DNA of 64,000 nt from Zhenhengia yiwuensis (GCF_014384995.1 NZ_JACRSY010000020.1:1-64000), one strand, 5' to 3'. Positions 42,579 to 51,769 are shown, counted from the first letter of the stretch. Notes: generated from the letters alone by a model not told the origin. Made by a program: numbers and translations.

Positions 42579-44729
42579 ATGGACGAGAAGATTATTAGAC
42601 AGAATATATCCGAGACATTAGAATCCAATTACATGCCATATGCTATGAGTGTAATTGTCTCTCGTGCACTACCTGAAATCGATGGGTTTAAACCATCTCA
42701 TCGTAAATTACTTTATACAATGTATAAAATGTCACTTTTAAAGTCTGGTCGTACAAAGTCAGCGAATATTGTTGGACAAACTATGAAGCTTAATCCTCAT
42801 GGAGATAGCGCTATTTATGAGACTATGGTGCGTCTTACAAAGGGTTATGCAGCACTCAATACACCTTTTATAGATTCTAAAGGAAACTTTGGTAAAATTT
42901 ATTCAAGAGATATGGCTTATGCGGCCTCAAGATATACAGAAGCAAAGCTCAGTGATATTTGTGAAGAACTTTTTGGTGATATAGAAGAAGATTCAGTGCC
43001 GTTTGTAGATAACTATGACGGTAAGATGAAAGAACCTACTTTGCTTCCTGTTACATTTCCTAATATTTTAGTTAACCCTAATCAAGGGATTGCTGTAGGA
43101 ATGGCTAGTAATATATGTAGTTTTAATTTAGGCGAAGTATGTGATGCAACTATTGCATACCTAAAGTCAGATAAGGAAGATGTAACAGATTATATTCTTG
43201 CACCTGACTTTTCTACAGGTGGAGAGCTTATTTATAATAAAGAAGAAATGAAAAGTATTTTAAATAGTGGGCGTGGTTCCTTTAAAATGAGAGGGAAATA
43301 CGAGTATGTTAAAAAGGAAAACTGTATTGAAATCACAGAAATCCCTTATACAACAACAATAGAAGCTATTATTGATAAAATTGAAGATGCTGTTAAACAA
43401 GGCAAGATTAAAGAGATTTCAGACGTACGTGATGAAACAGACCTTTCAGGTTTAAAGCTTACTATTGATTTAAAACGTTCAGCTGATCCTAATATTGTTA
43501 TTGAAAAGCTCTTTAAACTGACAACACTTGAAGATACTTTCAGCTGTAATTTTAATGTACTTATTGATGGAATGCCAAAAGTATTAGGTGTCAAATCCAT
43601 CATTGAGGAGTGGGTAAGATTTAGAAAAGATTGTCTTATTAGAAAGTTTACTTTCAATATTGATAAAATGCAAAAAAGACATCATCTTTTACTTGGGCTT
43701 AAACAAATCTTATTTGATATTGATAAGGCTATCGATATTATCAGAAATACTGAAAAAGAAAATCAGGTTGTACCAAACCTTATGCGTGCCTTTGAACTTA
43801 CTCAAATGCAAGCTGAGTTTGTAGCAGAGATTAAATTACGTCACCTTAACAAACAGTATATTTTAAATACTCTTCAAGATGTAGATAAGCTTGAAAAGGA
43901 GATTGCTAAGTATACAGAAATTATTAATAGCGATACAAAACTTAAAAAAGTTATTAGTGATGAGTTAAAGCAAACTAAGAAGAAATATGCTGTGCCAAGG
44001 CGTACAACTTTAATTGAACCACATAAAGTAGTTGCTTTACCGAGTGACGCTTTAATAGAAGACTATAATCTTAGATTTTTCTTTACAGAGCATCAGTATC
44101 TGAAAAAGATTTCACTGGCTTCTCTTAGAAGTAGCGGGGAGCAGAAGCTGAAAGATAATGACCAAATTATTCAAGAAGTTGAAACCACTAATAAAAGCGA
44201 TGTACTCTTCTTTACGAATAAGTGTAATGTCTATAAAGTAAAAGCTTATGAAATAGAAGACTGTAAAGCAAGTCAATATGGGGTATACTTACCTAATATT
44301 TTAGACTTAGAGGTTGATGAGACAATTATTTATATGTATCCAACCATGAATTATACAGGCTCTATCTTATTTGGATTTGAATCAGGAAAAGTCGCACGCG
44401 TGCCACTTAATGTATATGAAACAAAGACAAATAGAAAGAAACTGGTTAAAGCTTATTATGGTAAAAGTAGTTGTGTAGGTATCTGCGTCATTTATGAAGA
44501 AGGTTATATTGAATGTATTAGGACAGATGAAAAGTGGGCCATTATCCCAACAGAACTGATTGAAGAAAAAGCGAAGCGAGATACACCAGGTATACAGGTG
44601 TTAAACATTACTAAGAAACATAATATGGCTCATATTAAGCCAATTATGGAAATAGATGAAAAAATAGAAAAGCTTGCCACTAAAGCATTACCGGCAAACG
44701 TAAAAAATATAGGGACAACAAAAGATTAA
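42579..44729 (+). CDS. Type II DNA topoisomerase subunit A (ParC/GyrA-like, divergent)
   Basis: DNA cleavage-religation subunit, 716 residues. The winged-helix domain opens with SNYMPYAMSVIVSRALPEIDGFKPSHRK, quoted here as YMPYAMSVIVSRALPEIDG. The catalytic Tyr119 follows Arg118 in AASRYTEAKLSD. A coiled-coil C-gate region (about 350-500) and a short beta-pinwheel-like C-terminus follow. The GyrA box (QRRGGKG) that lets gyrase wrap DNA is absent, and the C-terminal domain is short, so relaxation or decatenation is expected rather than supercoiling. It forms an operon with the B subunit. Confidence 0.9.
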   Translation: MDEKIIRQNISETLESNYMPYAMSVIVSRALPEIDGFKPSHRKLLYTMYKMSLLKSGRTKSANIVGQTMKLNPHGDSAIYETMVRLTKGYAALNTPFIDSKGNFGKIYSRDMAYAASRYTEAKLSDICEELFGDIEEDSVPFVDNYDGKMKEPTLLPVTFPNILVNPNQGIAVGMASNICSFNLGEVCDATIAYLKSDKEDVTDYILAPDFSTGGELIYNKEEMKSILNSGRGSFKMRGKYEYVKKENCIEITEIPYTTTIEAIIDKIEDAVKQGKIKEISDVRDETDLSGLKLTIDLKRSADPNIVIEKLFKLTTLEDTFSCNFNVLIDGMPKVLGVKSIIEEWVRFRKDCLIRKFTFNIDKMQKRHHLLLGLKQILFDIDKAIDIIRNTEKENQVVPNLMRAFELTQMQAEFVAEIKLRHLNKQYILNTLQDVDKLEKEIAKYTEIINSDTKLKKVISDELKQTKKKYAVPRRTTLIEPHKVVALPSDALIEDYNLRFFFTEHQYLKKISLASLRSSGEQKLKDNDQIIQEVETTNKSDVLFFTNKCNVYKVKAYEIEDCKASQYGVYLPNILDLEVDETIIYMYPTMNYTGSILFGFESGKVARVPLNVYETKTNRKKLVKAYYGKSSCVGICVIYEEGYIECIRTDEKWAIIPTELIEEKAKRDTPGIQVLNITKKHNMAHIKPIMEIDEKIEKLATKALPANVKNIGTTKD

Positions 44730-44753
44730 GACTAGCAATTAATGGAGGGAATC

Positions 44754-45551
44754 ATGAGGGGACAATTATTAAACAGTAAGCGTATTGTTGTAAAAATCGG
44801 TACGTCTTCTTTAACCCATGACAATGGTAACACAAATTTAGACAAGATGGAAAAACTAGCAAGGGTTTTAACAGATTTAAATCATCAAGGAAAGGAAATA
44901 ATACTTGTATCATCTGGTGCAATTGGTACAGGTTCAAGACGTATTGGTTTAACTGAAAGACCACAAGAACTTGAAATGAAACAAGCAACAGCTGCTATTG
45001 GCCAAGCTATTTTAATGCAAATTTATGAAAAGTTTTTTGCAGAATATAATCAAGTTATTGCACAAGTTCTTTTAACTAAAGATGTTATAGAAGATTCAAT
45101 TAAAAATCAAAATGCTAAAAATACACTTTTTGCTTTATTAAAGCTAGGTGTTATTCCAATCATTAATGAAAATGACTGCATTTCTACAGCACAGATAGAA
45201 GGATACCGTTTTGGAGATAACGACACACTTTCTGCTATGGTTGCTCAGCTCGTAGATGCTGATCTGCTTATTTTATTAACAGATATTGATGGGCTTTATA
45301 CAGATAATCCAAAAGTTAATAAAGAAGCTACACTCATTAAAACAGTAGAAGAGATTACACCTGAGATTGAAGGCTTAGGAAAGGATACAGGTTCCCAATT
45401 TGGAACAGGTGGTATGACAACAAAGATTACAGCAGCAAAAATAGCTAAAGAGAATCAGACACATACAGTTGTTGCCTTAGGGGACGATACACGTGTTCTT
45501 TACGATATTTTAGAAGGTAAAGAAGTAGGAACTTGGTTTATAGGAAAATAA
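44754..45551 (+). CDS. proB: Glutamate 5-kinase
   Basis: First enzyme of proline synthesis, phosphorylating glutamate. The 265 residues contain the amino-acid kinase fold: KRIVVKIGTSSLTHDN, VSSGAIGTGSRRIG, IPIINENDCIS, DNDTLSAMVAQLVDADLLILLTDIDGLY (in parts) and GTGGMTTKITAAKIA. There is no C-terminal PUA domain, as in many Firmicutes. I choose ATG 44754, since GGAGGG sits just upstream and overlaps the in-frame ATG at 44742. proA is not in the window. It follows the topoisomerase A gene by 24 bp. Confidence 0.94.
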   Translation: MRGQLLNSKRIVVKIGTSSLTHDNGNTNLDKMEKLARVLTDLNHQGKEIILVSSGAIGTGSRRIGLTERPQELEMKQATAAIGQAILMQIYEKFFAEYNQVIAQVLLTKDVIEDSIKNQNAKNTLFALLKLGVIPIINENDCISTAQIEGYRFGDNDTLSAMVAQLVDADLLILLTDIDGLYTDNPKVNKEATLIKTVEEITPEIEGLGKDTGSQFGTGGMTTKITAAKIAKENQTHTVVALGDDTRVLYDILEGKEVGTWFIGK

Positions 45552-45565
45552 GAGAGGTAAAAAGA

Positions 45566-45778
45566 ATGGAAATGGAAAAGCTTATTGCACGTATTAATGA
45601 ACTTGCAAACAAGAAAAAAACAGAAGGATTAACACCAACAGAACTTGAAGAACAAGCAACACTTCGTGCGCAGTACTTACAAATTTTTAGAGGTAACTTC
45701 AAGAATCAATTAGCTAATACAAAAATCCAAACACCAGATGGGAAATTGCATCCACTTAAATATATGCCAAATAAATAA
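45566..45778 (+). CDS. DUF896 family protein (YnzC-like)
   Basis: 70-residue helical protein of the DUF896/UPF0291 family: KLIARINELANKKKTEGLT, LEEQATLRAQYLQ and the conserved NTKIQTPDGK toward the end. In Bacillus the related YnzC/YneA region is SOS-linked, but no function is established for this family in general. The start is ATG 45566 behind GAGAGG, 14 bp after proB; an upstream frame to 45533 overlaps proB. A terminator follows. Confidence 0.88.
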   Translation: MEMEKLIARINELANKKKTEGLTPTELEEQATLRAQYLQIFRGNFKNQLANTKIQTPDGKLHPLKYMPNK

Positions 45779-45791
45779 AGGCTTATCTAAG

Positions 45792-45828
45792 GACAGAACA
45801 TGATACTTTAATGTGTTCTGTCTTTTTT
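45792..45828 (+). terminator. Intrinsic terminator after the DUF896 gene
   Basis: GACAGAACA (45792-45800) pairs with TGTTCTGTC (45814-45822), 13-base loop, followed by six T. Confidence 0.85.
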
Positions 45829-45892
45829 ATAGTTTAATAGAAGTCTACCTCTATAGTATATAAAAGCAGCAGAGAGGATAAAAGGCTTCTAC

Positions 45893-45921
45893 TAGACGAA
45901 AACTTAAGATTAGTGTACAAT
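45893..45921 (+). promoter_or_regulatory. Candidate promoter of ruvAB
   Basis: TAGACG (45893-45898), a 17-bp spacer and TACAAT (45916-45921). It lies directly upstream of the likely LexA box, which would cover the start point. Confidence 0.5.
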
Positions 45922-45922
45922 A

Positions 45923-45936
45923 AGAACAAATGTTCT
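45923..45936 (+). promoter_or_regulatory. Probable LexA (SOS) box upstream of ruvA
   Basis: AGAACAAATGTTCT contains GAAC-N4-GTTC (45924-45935), the core of the Gram-positive LexA/DinR operator (CGAAC-N4-GTTCG). It sits 2 bp after the -10 box and 16 bp before the ruvA ATG, and ruvAB is a known SOS target in many bacteria. Confidence 0.7.
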
Positions 45937-45951
45937 TGTGAAGGAGATTGT

Positions 45952-46551
45952 ATGATAGCATATTTAATAGGTGAAATCACCGATATAGAAGATAACAATA
46001 TATATATTGAAGTAAATGGCGTAGGTTATGAAGTTTTTATGCCCTATGATCATGATGGACAGATGCTTCGCGTAGGAACAAAAATGAAAGCTTATATTTA
46101 CGAACATATTAAAGAAGATGCTTATGATTTATATGGTTTTACAATGAAGATGCAAAGAGACCTCTTTAAAAAGCTTATAGGTGTGAATGGTATAGGGCCT
46201 AAAAGTGCACTTCAGATGATGAATATGTATGAAGTGAACCATCTCATTGAAATTATTATGATGCAGGATCATAAAGCACTTGGAAAAGTAAGTGGAATAG
46301 GGCCTAAGACAGCTCAGCGTATTACTCTTGAACTTAAAGATGTCGTACAGAAATTTGCTATGCCAGATTTAAGCTATCTAGAAAAAGGGCTTCCAGAATC
46401 AACAGGAAGCAATAAAGAAGAAGCAGTAGAAGCTCTTGAAGCATTAGGTTTTACTACAGCCGATGCTAGAAAAGCAGTACAAGCTATTTTTGATTATTCT
46501 GATACAACAGAAACTATTATTAAGAAGGCACTTGCCTTGCTGATGAATTAG
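45952..46551 (+). CDS. ruvA: Holliday junction DNA helicase subunit RuvA
   Basis: Tetrameric protein that binds Holliday junctions and loads RuvB. The 199 residues have the N-terminal OB domain (MIAYLIGEITDIEDNNIYIEV), two helix-hairpin-helix motifs (LIGVNGIGPKSALQMM and VSGIGPKTAQRI) and the C-terminal RuvB-binding domain (EAVEALEALGFTTADARKAV). The start is ATG 45952 after GAAGGAGA; the frame to 45913 crosses the SOS box. ruvB follows at once. Confidence 0.97.
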   Translation: MIAYLIGEITDIEDNNIYIEVNGVGYEVFMPYDHDGQMLRVGTKMKAYIYEHIKEDAYDLYGFTMKMQRDLFKKLIGVNGIGPKSALQMMNMYEVNHLIEIIMMQDHKALGKVSGIGPKTAQRITLELKDVVQKFAMPDLSYLEKGLPESTGSNKEEAVEALEALGFTTADARKAVQAIFDYSDTTETIIKKALALLMN

Positions 46552-46563
46552 GGAGTGAAAAAA

Positions 46564-47568
46564 GTGGATACACGTATGATGTCAGCAGACTTACAAATTG
46601 AAGATACGGATATAGAAAGTAGTATTAGGCCCATTACTTTGGAGGAGTATATTGGTCAAAGTGCTATTAAAGAAAATCTAAGTATTTTTATTCAAGCTGC
46701 TAAACTAAGAAATGAGGCACTTGATCATGTGCTACTCTATGGACCACCGGGACTTGGTAAAACAACACTTGCAGGCGTTATTGCGCATGAAATGGGTGTT
46801 AAAATCAAAGTGACAGCTGGGCCAGCTATTGAAAAACCGGGTGATATTGCAGCTATCCTTAATAACCTTCAGCCAGGCGATTTACTTTTTATAGATGAGA
46901 TTCACCGCATGCCACGTCAAGTAGAGGAGGTGCTTTACTCAGCTATGGAAGATTATCATATTGATATTGTTGTAGGGAAAGGACCTACTGCTAAATCTAT
47001 TCGCCTCTCTCTTCCACCCTTTACATTAGTAGGTGCTACAACAAGAGCAGGGATGCTGAGCTCTCCACTTCGTGATCGTTTTGGCATTGTACAAAGACTA
47101 GAATATTACTCTTTAGAAGAATTAGGACAGATTATCCAAAGAACAGCGAGTCTTTTAGAGGTAGAATGTACATCTGAGGGGGCTATGGAAATTGCAAAAT
47201 GTTCAAGAGGTACACCACGTCTTGCAAATAGATTATTAAAGCGTGTGCGAGATATTGTATGGATTAAATATGAGGGGCATATTAATCAGGAGACTGCATT
47301 AGAAGCACTTAAACTCCTTAATATTGATACATACGGCCTAGATGAAATAGACAGGCGTATATTAAATACTATTGCTTATCAATTTAAGGGAGGACCTGTA
47401 GGACTAGAAACACTTGCAGCTACTATTGGAGAGGAAAGAGAGACATTAGAAGATGTTTATGAACCTTATTTGATGCAGCAAGGCTTATTACAGCGTACAC
47501 CAAGAGGACGCATGTTGACTGATGCGGCAAAAATTTTAATTAAAATGCCGCCAGAGTTAAACAATTAA
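46564..47568 (+). CDS. ruvB: Holliday junction branch migration ATPase RuvB
   Basis: AAA+ motor of branch migration. The 334 residues show LEEYIGQSAIKENL, Walker A YGPPGLGKTTLA, Walker B LLFIDEIHRM, sensor GATTRAGMLSSPLRDRFG and a C-terminal winged helix with PRGRMLT. I choose GTG 46564, six bases behind GGAGTGA; GTG 46555 lies inside that site and would add three residues. It is in an operon with ruvA under the SOS box. Confidence 0.97.
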   Translation: MDTRMMSADLQIEDTDIESSIRPITLEEYIGQSAIKENLSIFIQAAKLRNEALDHVLLYGPPGLGKTTLAGVIAHEMGVKIKVTAGPAIEKPGDIAAILNNLQPGDLLFIDEIHRMPRQVEEVLYSAMEDYHIDIVVGKGPTAKSIRLSLPPFTLVGATTRAGMLSSPLRDRFGIVQRLEYYSLEELGQIIQRTASLLEVECTSEGAMEIAKCSRGTPRLANRLLKRVRDIVWIKYEGHINQETALEALKLLNIDTYGLDEIDRRILNTIAYQFKGGPVGLETLAATIGEERETLEDVYEPYLMQQGLLQRTPRGRMLTDAAKILIKMPPELNN

Positions 47569-47590
47569 GATAGTTTTTTACATTCATCTA

Positions 47591-47599
47591 TGATATAAT
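47591..47599 (+). promoter_or_regulatory. Extended -10 promoter element upstream of zapA
   Basis: TGA followed by TATAAT (47594-47599) forms an extended -10; no good -35 box is seen at 17 bp (TAGTTT). Confidence 0.5.
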
Positions 47600-47642
47600 G
47601 ACAAAAAATATACTTATATAAAGTCATAGTGGGGTGCTACAG

Positions 47643-47969
47643 ATGGCAAAGAATAAAGTAGAAGTCATGATAGGTGGACAAGTATATGCTTTACAAGGCA
47701 ATGAATCTCGGGAACATATTCAAAAAGTAGCGCATGTACTCGATAAAAAAGTAGTAGAAATGCAAAAAAACAGCCTGGCAAGACACTTGAATCAGTCACA
47801 GAAACATTTTATGATGGCACTCAATATTGCAGATGAATATTTAAAATTAGAGGAGGAAAGGGACCTCTATAGTAAAGAACTTGCAAAGTGCAATGAAGAA
47901 AATCTTGCGCTTGCAGAGCGAATTAAAGAAATGGCCCTTGAAATCAATGAACTTAAGATTAACAAATAA
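47643..47969 (+). CDS. zapA: Cell division protein ZapA
   Basis: Small FtsZ-ring cross-linker, 108 residues. The N-terminal ZapA domain (KVEVMIGGQVYALQGNESRE to AHVLDKKVVEMQK) is followed by a long coiled coil (about 50-105) that dimerises. The start is ATG 47643 behind GGGGTG; an in-frame GTG at 47634 is within that site. The order zapA - large U32 protein - ftsW-like - PBP is common in Clostridia. Confidence 0.92.
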   Translation: MAKNKVEVMIGGQVYALQGNESREHIQKVAHVLDKKVVEMQKNSLARHLNQSQKHFMMALNIADEYLKLEEERDLYSKELAKCNEENLALAERIKEMALEINELKINK

Positions 47970-47985
47970 CATTAATAGTTATACT

Positions 47986-48013
47986 AAAAGGGGTAAGTAA
48001 TTGCCCCTTTTAT
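47986..48013 (+). terminator. Weak hairpin after zapA
   Basis: AAAAGGGG (47986-47993) pairs with CCCCTTTT (48004-48011). Only four T follow in the arm, so termination is likely partial. Confidence 0.45.
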
Positions 48014-48040
48014 AATGAATAAATGAAAGAAGGACAAAGT

Positions 48041-50371
48041 GTGAGACAAGTAGAATTACTAGCACCAGTTGGCAAATTTGAAAATGCACTTGCGGCAATT
48101 GAGAATGGGGCCAATGCCATATTCGTAGGAGGCAAAGTTTTTAATGCAAGACAATTTGCAGATAACTTTGAAGAAGATGAACTAGAAAAAATCGTAGATT
48201 ATTGTAAGTTACGTGGTGTAAAGACCCACATTACTGTTAATACTTTAATTAAGGATCAAGAAATAGAAGAGCTTATGGCTTATTTACAAAAGCTAGCACG
48301 CTTAAAAGTAGATGCCATTATTGTACAAGATTTGGGCGTAGCCTATTTGATTAAAACCTATTTTCCAGAGATTGAACTCCATGCAAGCACACAGATGAGT
48401 GCGCACAGTATTGAAGATGTTATGTTTCTTAAAAGCTGCGGATTTAAACGTGTGGTACTAGCAAGGGAAATGCAGCTTGAGGAAATTAGAGCCATTAAAG
48501 AAGCTGTAGATATTGAAATTGAGACCTTTATTCATGGAGCACTTTGTTACTCTTATTCTGGTCAATGTTTGTTTAGTAGTCAAATTGGTGGACGTAGTGG
48601 AAATAGAGGACGATGTGCACAGCCTTGCCGTATGGGATATGCCCTTTTAAGAGGAGAAGAAGAGGTTGTTAAATCAGCTTACTTATTAAGTCCAAAGGAT
48701 TTATGTACTTTAAGTTTCCTTCCTGAGCTTATGAAGTGTGGGATTGACTCGTTTAAAATGGAAGGCCGTATGAAATCACCAGAGTATGTAGCTTCTGTTA
48801 CAAAGGTCTATAGAAAATATATTGATCTTGCTTTAAAAGATCCTAAAAACTATAAGGTTGAGCAAGAAGATATGGAAATGCTACAGTCTATTTTTAATCG
48901 AGGAGGCTTTTCAGAAGGGTATTACTTCAAAAAAGCAGGTGCCGACATGATTACAGAGAAGACGCCTAAAAATATTGGTTTAAGAATTGGCTATGTAGTC
49001 AAATATGATAAGAAAACCAAGATGGCTACTATTCATACCAATAAGACACTTAATCCTGGAGATGGGCTTGAAATCTGGAACAAGAAAAAGCATACAGGAA
49101 CAGGTATTTCAAAAGTATATCCAGCAGGCCAGCAGTTTACTGTACGTGTAGAAGATTGGGTAGATGAAAAGAGTCCAGTATACTTATCTAAAAATAACAC
49201 TTTATTAAAAGTGCTTAAGAAGACCTATGAAAAAGCTCAAAGAAAAGTAGAGGTAAGTGGACAGGTGATAGGAAAAATTGGTGAACCGGTTCGTTTTACT
49301 TTAACTTATGGGATTTATACAGCTGAGGTAGTAGGAGATGTACTAGAGCCAGCTCAAAATGCACCTATTACACAAGACATTGCCTTTGAAAAATTATCTA
49401 AGTTAGGGAATACTTCCTTTGAATTAACGGAGTTAAAAGGGCACTGGGAAGATGGCGCTTATATGACAATCAGTAAGCTTAATCAGCTTAGAAGAGAGGC
49501 AGTAGAAAAATTAGAAGCTTTAATTTGTGAGAAAGATGAAGCCCGTATTTATAAGACTTATGAAAAAGTGCAAAACCCTATTTGGGAGGGGCCAAGGACA
49601 CATAGTGTGCAGGTGCATACATTAGAACAGTTAGATGCGGCACTCATGTACTCAGAAGTAAGTAAAATTTATTGGGAATGGCGTTATAATGATATAGCCT
49701 TAGAAGAAGCTTTTAGCAAATGCCAAGAAGCAGAAAAAAGTTTTTATATTGTCTTTCCAGCTATTACAAAAGAGAAGACATTGATGTGTATTAAAGAACG
49801 TATTCAGTTTTGGGAAAACCTTTCTATAAGTGGATATGTTATTCGTACATTAGGTGTTTTTGAACTGCTTAAAAATAGTGCTAAAGAAAAAGTAATCGAT
49901 TATAACTTAAATATTATGAATAATGAAGCTGTTTATCATTGGCTAGAGTATGGGGCAACAAGAGTTACTACATCAGCAGAACTAGCAAAAGAAGAGCTTG
50001 AACAGTTGAATGGGCCACTCGAAACGATTATTTATGGCAAGTTACCCGTTATGACAACTGAACAATGTGTATTAGGAAATCACAAGCTTTGTCATAAGAA
50101 GAAGCCTACACTTGAATATAGCTTATCTGATCGAAAAGGTGCAAAATGGCCTATTTTAACAGATTGCATAGCTTGTAAGATGCAGATTCTTATGCATGAA
50201 CCTCTTCTTATAGAAGAGAAATATTTAGAAGATGCAGCGATCATGGTATATCGTATATTATTTACAGATGAAAAAGCAGAACAGGTTAAAGAAATACTTT
50301 CTTATTTAATAAGACAGGAGCCAACTGGAGTAACTGGGCAAAAAGCAAGTTTCTTTAAGCCTATTGATTAA
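48041..50371 (+). CDS. Large U32 family protein with DUF3656 (RlhA-like)
   Basis: 776 residues: an N-terminal U32 domain (VELLAPVGKFENALAAIENG; cysteines in ALCYSYSGQCLFS and GRCAQPCRMGYAL) and a long C-terminal part in the position of DUF3656. E. coli RlhA, with this architecture, is needed for 5-hydroxycytidine at 23S rRNA C2501. An rRNA or tRNA hydroxylation role here is inference. The start is GTG 48041 behind AGAAGGA; the ATG at 48023 has no binding site. The far C-terminus has more cysteines (ILTDCIACKMQ). Confidence 0.83.
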   Translation: MRQVELLAPVGKFENALAAIENGANAIFVGGKVFNARQFADNFEEDELEKIVDYCKLRGVKTHITVNTLIKDQEIEELMAYLQKLARLKVDAIIVQDLGVAYLIKTYFPEIELHASTQMSAHSIEDVMFLKSCGFKRVVLAREMQLEEIRAIKEAVDIEIETFIHGALCYSYSGQCLFSSQIGGRSGNRGRCAQPCRMGYALLRGEEEVVKSAYLLSPKDLCTLSFLPELMKCGIDSFKMEGRMKSPEYVASVTKVYRKYIDLALKDPKNYKVEQEDMEMLQSIFNRGGFSEGYYFKKAGADMITEKTPKNIGLRIGYVVKYDKKTKMATIHTNKTLNPGDGLEIWNKKKHTGTGISKVYPAGQQFTVRVEDWVDEKSPVYLSKNNTLLKVLKKTYEKAQRKVEVSGQVIGKIGEPVRFTLTYGIYTAEVVGDVLEPAQNAPITQDIAFEKLSKLGNTSFELTELKGHWEDGAYMTISKLNQLRREAVEKLEALICEKDEARIYKTYEKVQNPIWEGPRTHSVQVHTLEQLDAALMYSEVSKIYWEWRYNDIALEEAFSKCQEAEKSFYIVFPAITKEKTLMCIKERIQFWENLSISGYVIRTLGVFELLKNSAKEKVIDYNLNIMNNEAVYHWLEYGATRVTTSAELAKEELEQLNGPLETIIYGKLPVMTTEQCVLGNHKLCHKKKPTLEYSLSDRKGAKWPILTDCIACKMQILMHEPLLIEEKYLEDAAIMVYRILFTDEKAEQVKEILSYLIRQEPTGVTGQKASFFKPID

Positions 50372-50401
50372 TCATTATATAGAGAAAAAAGAGGTGATAA
50401 A

Positions 50402-51769
50402 GTGCCTTATTTAGAGCTAATGATTTTACTAAGTCGTTATATATTCGCGGGGTTTGGTCTAATTTTTATTGTATTAGTATTTAGTTATATGAAACCTTTT
50501 ATTAGTTACTCTCTTGGACAGCCTCAGCAAAAAAACACATTGCTTTATATATGTATTAGCTTTCTACATCTAGGAGGAACTGCTATTTTATTTGGAAAAG
50601 CGCCTAGTCTTGCAGTAAGGCAGGGAATTTTATTTAATAGTATTGTATTCTTTGCTGTTATGACACTAGCGAGGTGGATGATTAAACTACTAAAAAGACA
50701 AGATGAGCTCATTATATGGCATATTATTTTCTTTCTAATAGATGTAAGCTACATTATGCTGGAACGCTTAAATCATACTGAAGCCACAAAGCAAATAGTA
50801 TGGTTTATTTTAGGGATGAGTATTGCATTATTTTTGCCTAATTTATGTAGTAGATTAATTAGACCTAAATATAAAGTACTTTATATGATTTTGACAATTG
50901 GAATGATTGTATTGCCTTTTATATTTGGAGAAGCTAAATATGGAGCGATCAACTGGGTACAAATAGGACCGATAGGTTTTCAGCCATCTGAGTTTGGCAA
51001 AGTAACTTTTATTATGTTTTTAGCAGCACATTTCCATGAGTTCACTTATAAAGAGCATAAGATGAAAGAATTACTTATAGCTTGTGGTATTACAGGTTTT
51101 ATTCTTCTTACCTTAGTTATACAAAGAGATTTAGGTGGTGCACTTTTATATGGACTTACCTTCCTTGTCATGCTATATATTGGGACGAAAAAGGCTTTTC
51201 TACCATTGTTAGGTATTATAGGTGGGGTAGGAGCATCCTTCATTGCTTATATGTTATTTGGGCATGTACGTGTAAGAGTGCAAGCATGGTTAGATCCATG
51301 GGCTGATATTGCTAATACAGGCTATCAAGTTGTGCAAGGTCTATTCGCCATGGGAACATGGGGCTGGTTTGGAAGTGGACTTACAAGAGGCATACCAACA
51401 ACTATACCTATTGTAACAACAGATTATATTTTTGCTGCTGTTTGTGAGGAGTTTGGGAATTTATTTGGACTCATTATTCTGCTATGTTTTCTTGCACTTA
51501 TTTTACAAGGACTTAAAGCAGCACTTATTCAGCTCGATGACTTTTCAAAGTTTCTATGCGTAGGATTTGTAGTTATTTTAGGGCTTCAAACCTTAATTAT
51601 TATAGGTGGTGTTATGAAACTCCTTCCTCTTACAGGGATTACACTGCCATTTGTAAGTTATGGAGGAACTTCTTTGTTTGTCAGTCTAGGCATGATGGGC
51701 ATATTGACTTATCTCATAAGAAAGACATTAAAATTTGCACGCAAAGAAGGTGAAACCTATGAAGAATAA
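50402..51769 (+). CDS. FtsW/RodA/SpoVE-family SEDS glycosyltransferase
   Basis: Polytopic peptidoglycan polymerase of the SEDS family, 455 residues with about ten to twelve membrane segments. Family motifs are INWVQIGPIGFQPSEFGKV (conserved GWFQPSEF-like loop), IQRDLGGALLYG, VQGLFAMGTWGWFGSGL and TDYIFAAVCEEFG. Its ORF overlaps the next gene, a class B PBP that it should work with. GTG start, GAGGTGA upstream. Whether it serves division, elongation or spore cortex cannot be told; the PBP partner resembles the PbpA type that pairs with RodA/FtsW in Actinobacteria. Confidence 0.92.
   Translation: MPYLELMILLSRYIFAGFGLIFIVLVFSYMKPFISYSLGQPQQKNTLLYICISFLHLGGTAILFGKAPSLAVRQGILFNSIVFFAVMTLARWMIKLLKRQDELIIWHIIFFLIDVSYIMLERLNHTEATKQIVWFILGMSIALFLPNLCSRLIRPKYKVLYMILTIGMIVLPFIFGEAKYGAINWVQIGPIGFQPSEFGKVTFIMFLAAHFHEFTYKEHKMKELLIACGITGFILLTLVIQRDLGGALLYGLTFLVMLYIGTKKAFLPLLGIIGGVGASFIAYMLFGHVRVRVQAWLDPWADIANTGYQVVQGLFAMGTWGWFGSGLTRGIPTTIPIVTTDYIFAAVCEEFGNLFGLIILLCFLALILQGLKAALIQLDDFSKFLCVGFVVILGLQTLIIIGGVMKLLPLTGITLPFVSYGGTSLFVSLGMMGILTYLIRKTLKFARKEGETYEE

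Noticed and set aside
43346..43657. Minus-strand open frame of 103 codons inside the topoisomerase A gene
   Set aside because: Lies fully within a well-supported gene, low-complexity composition, no ribosome binding site.
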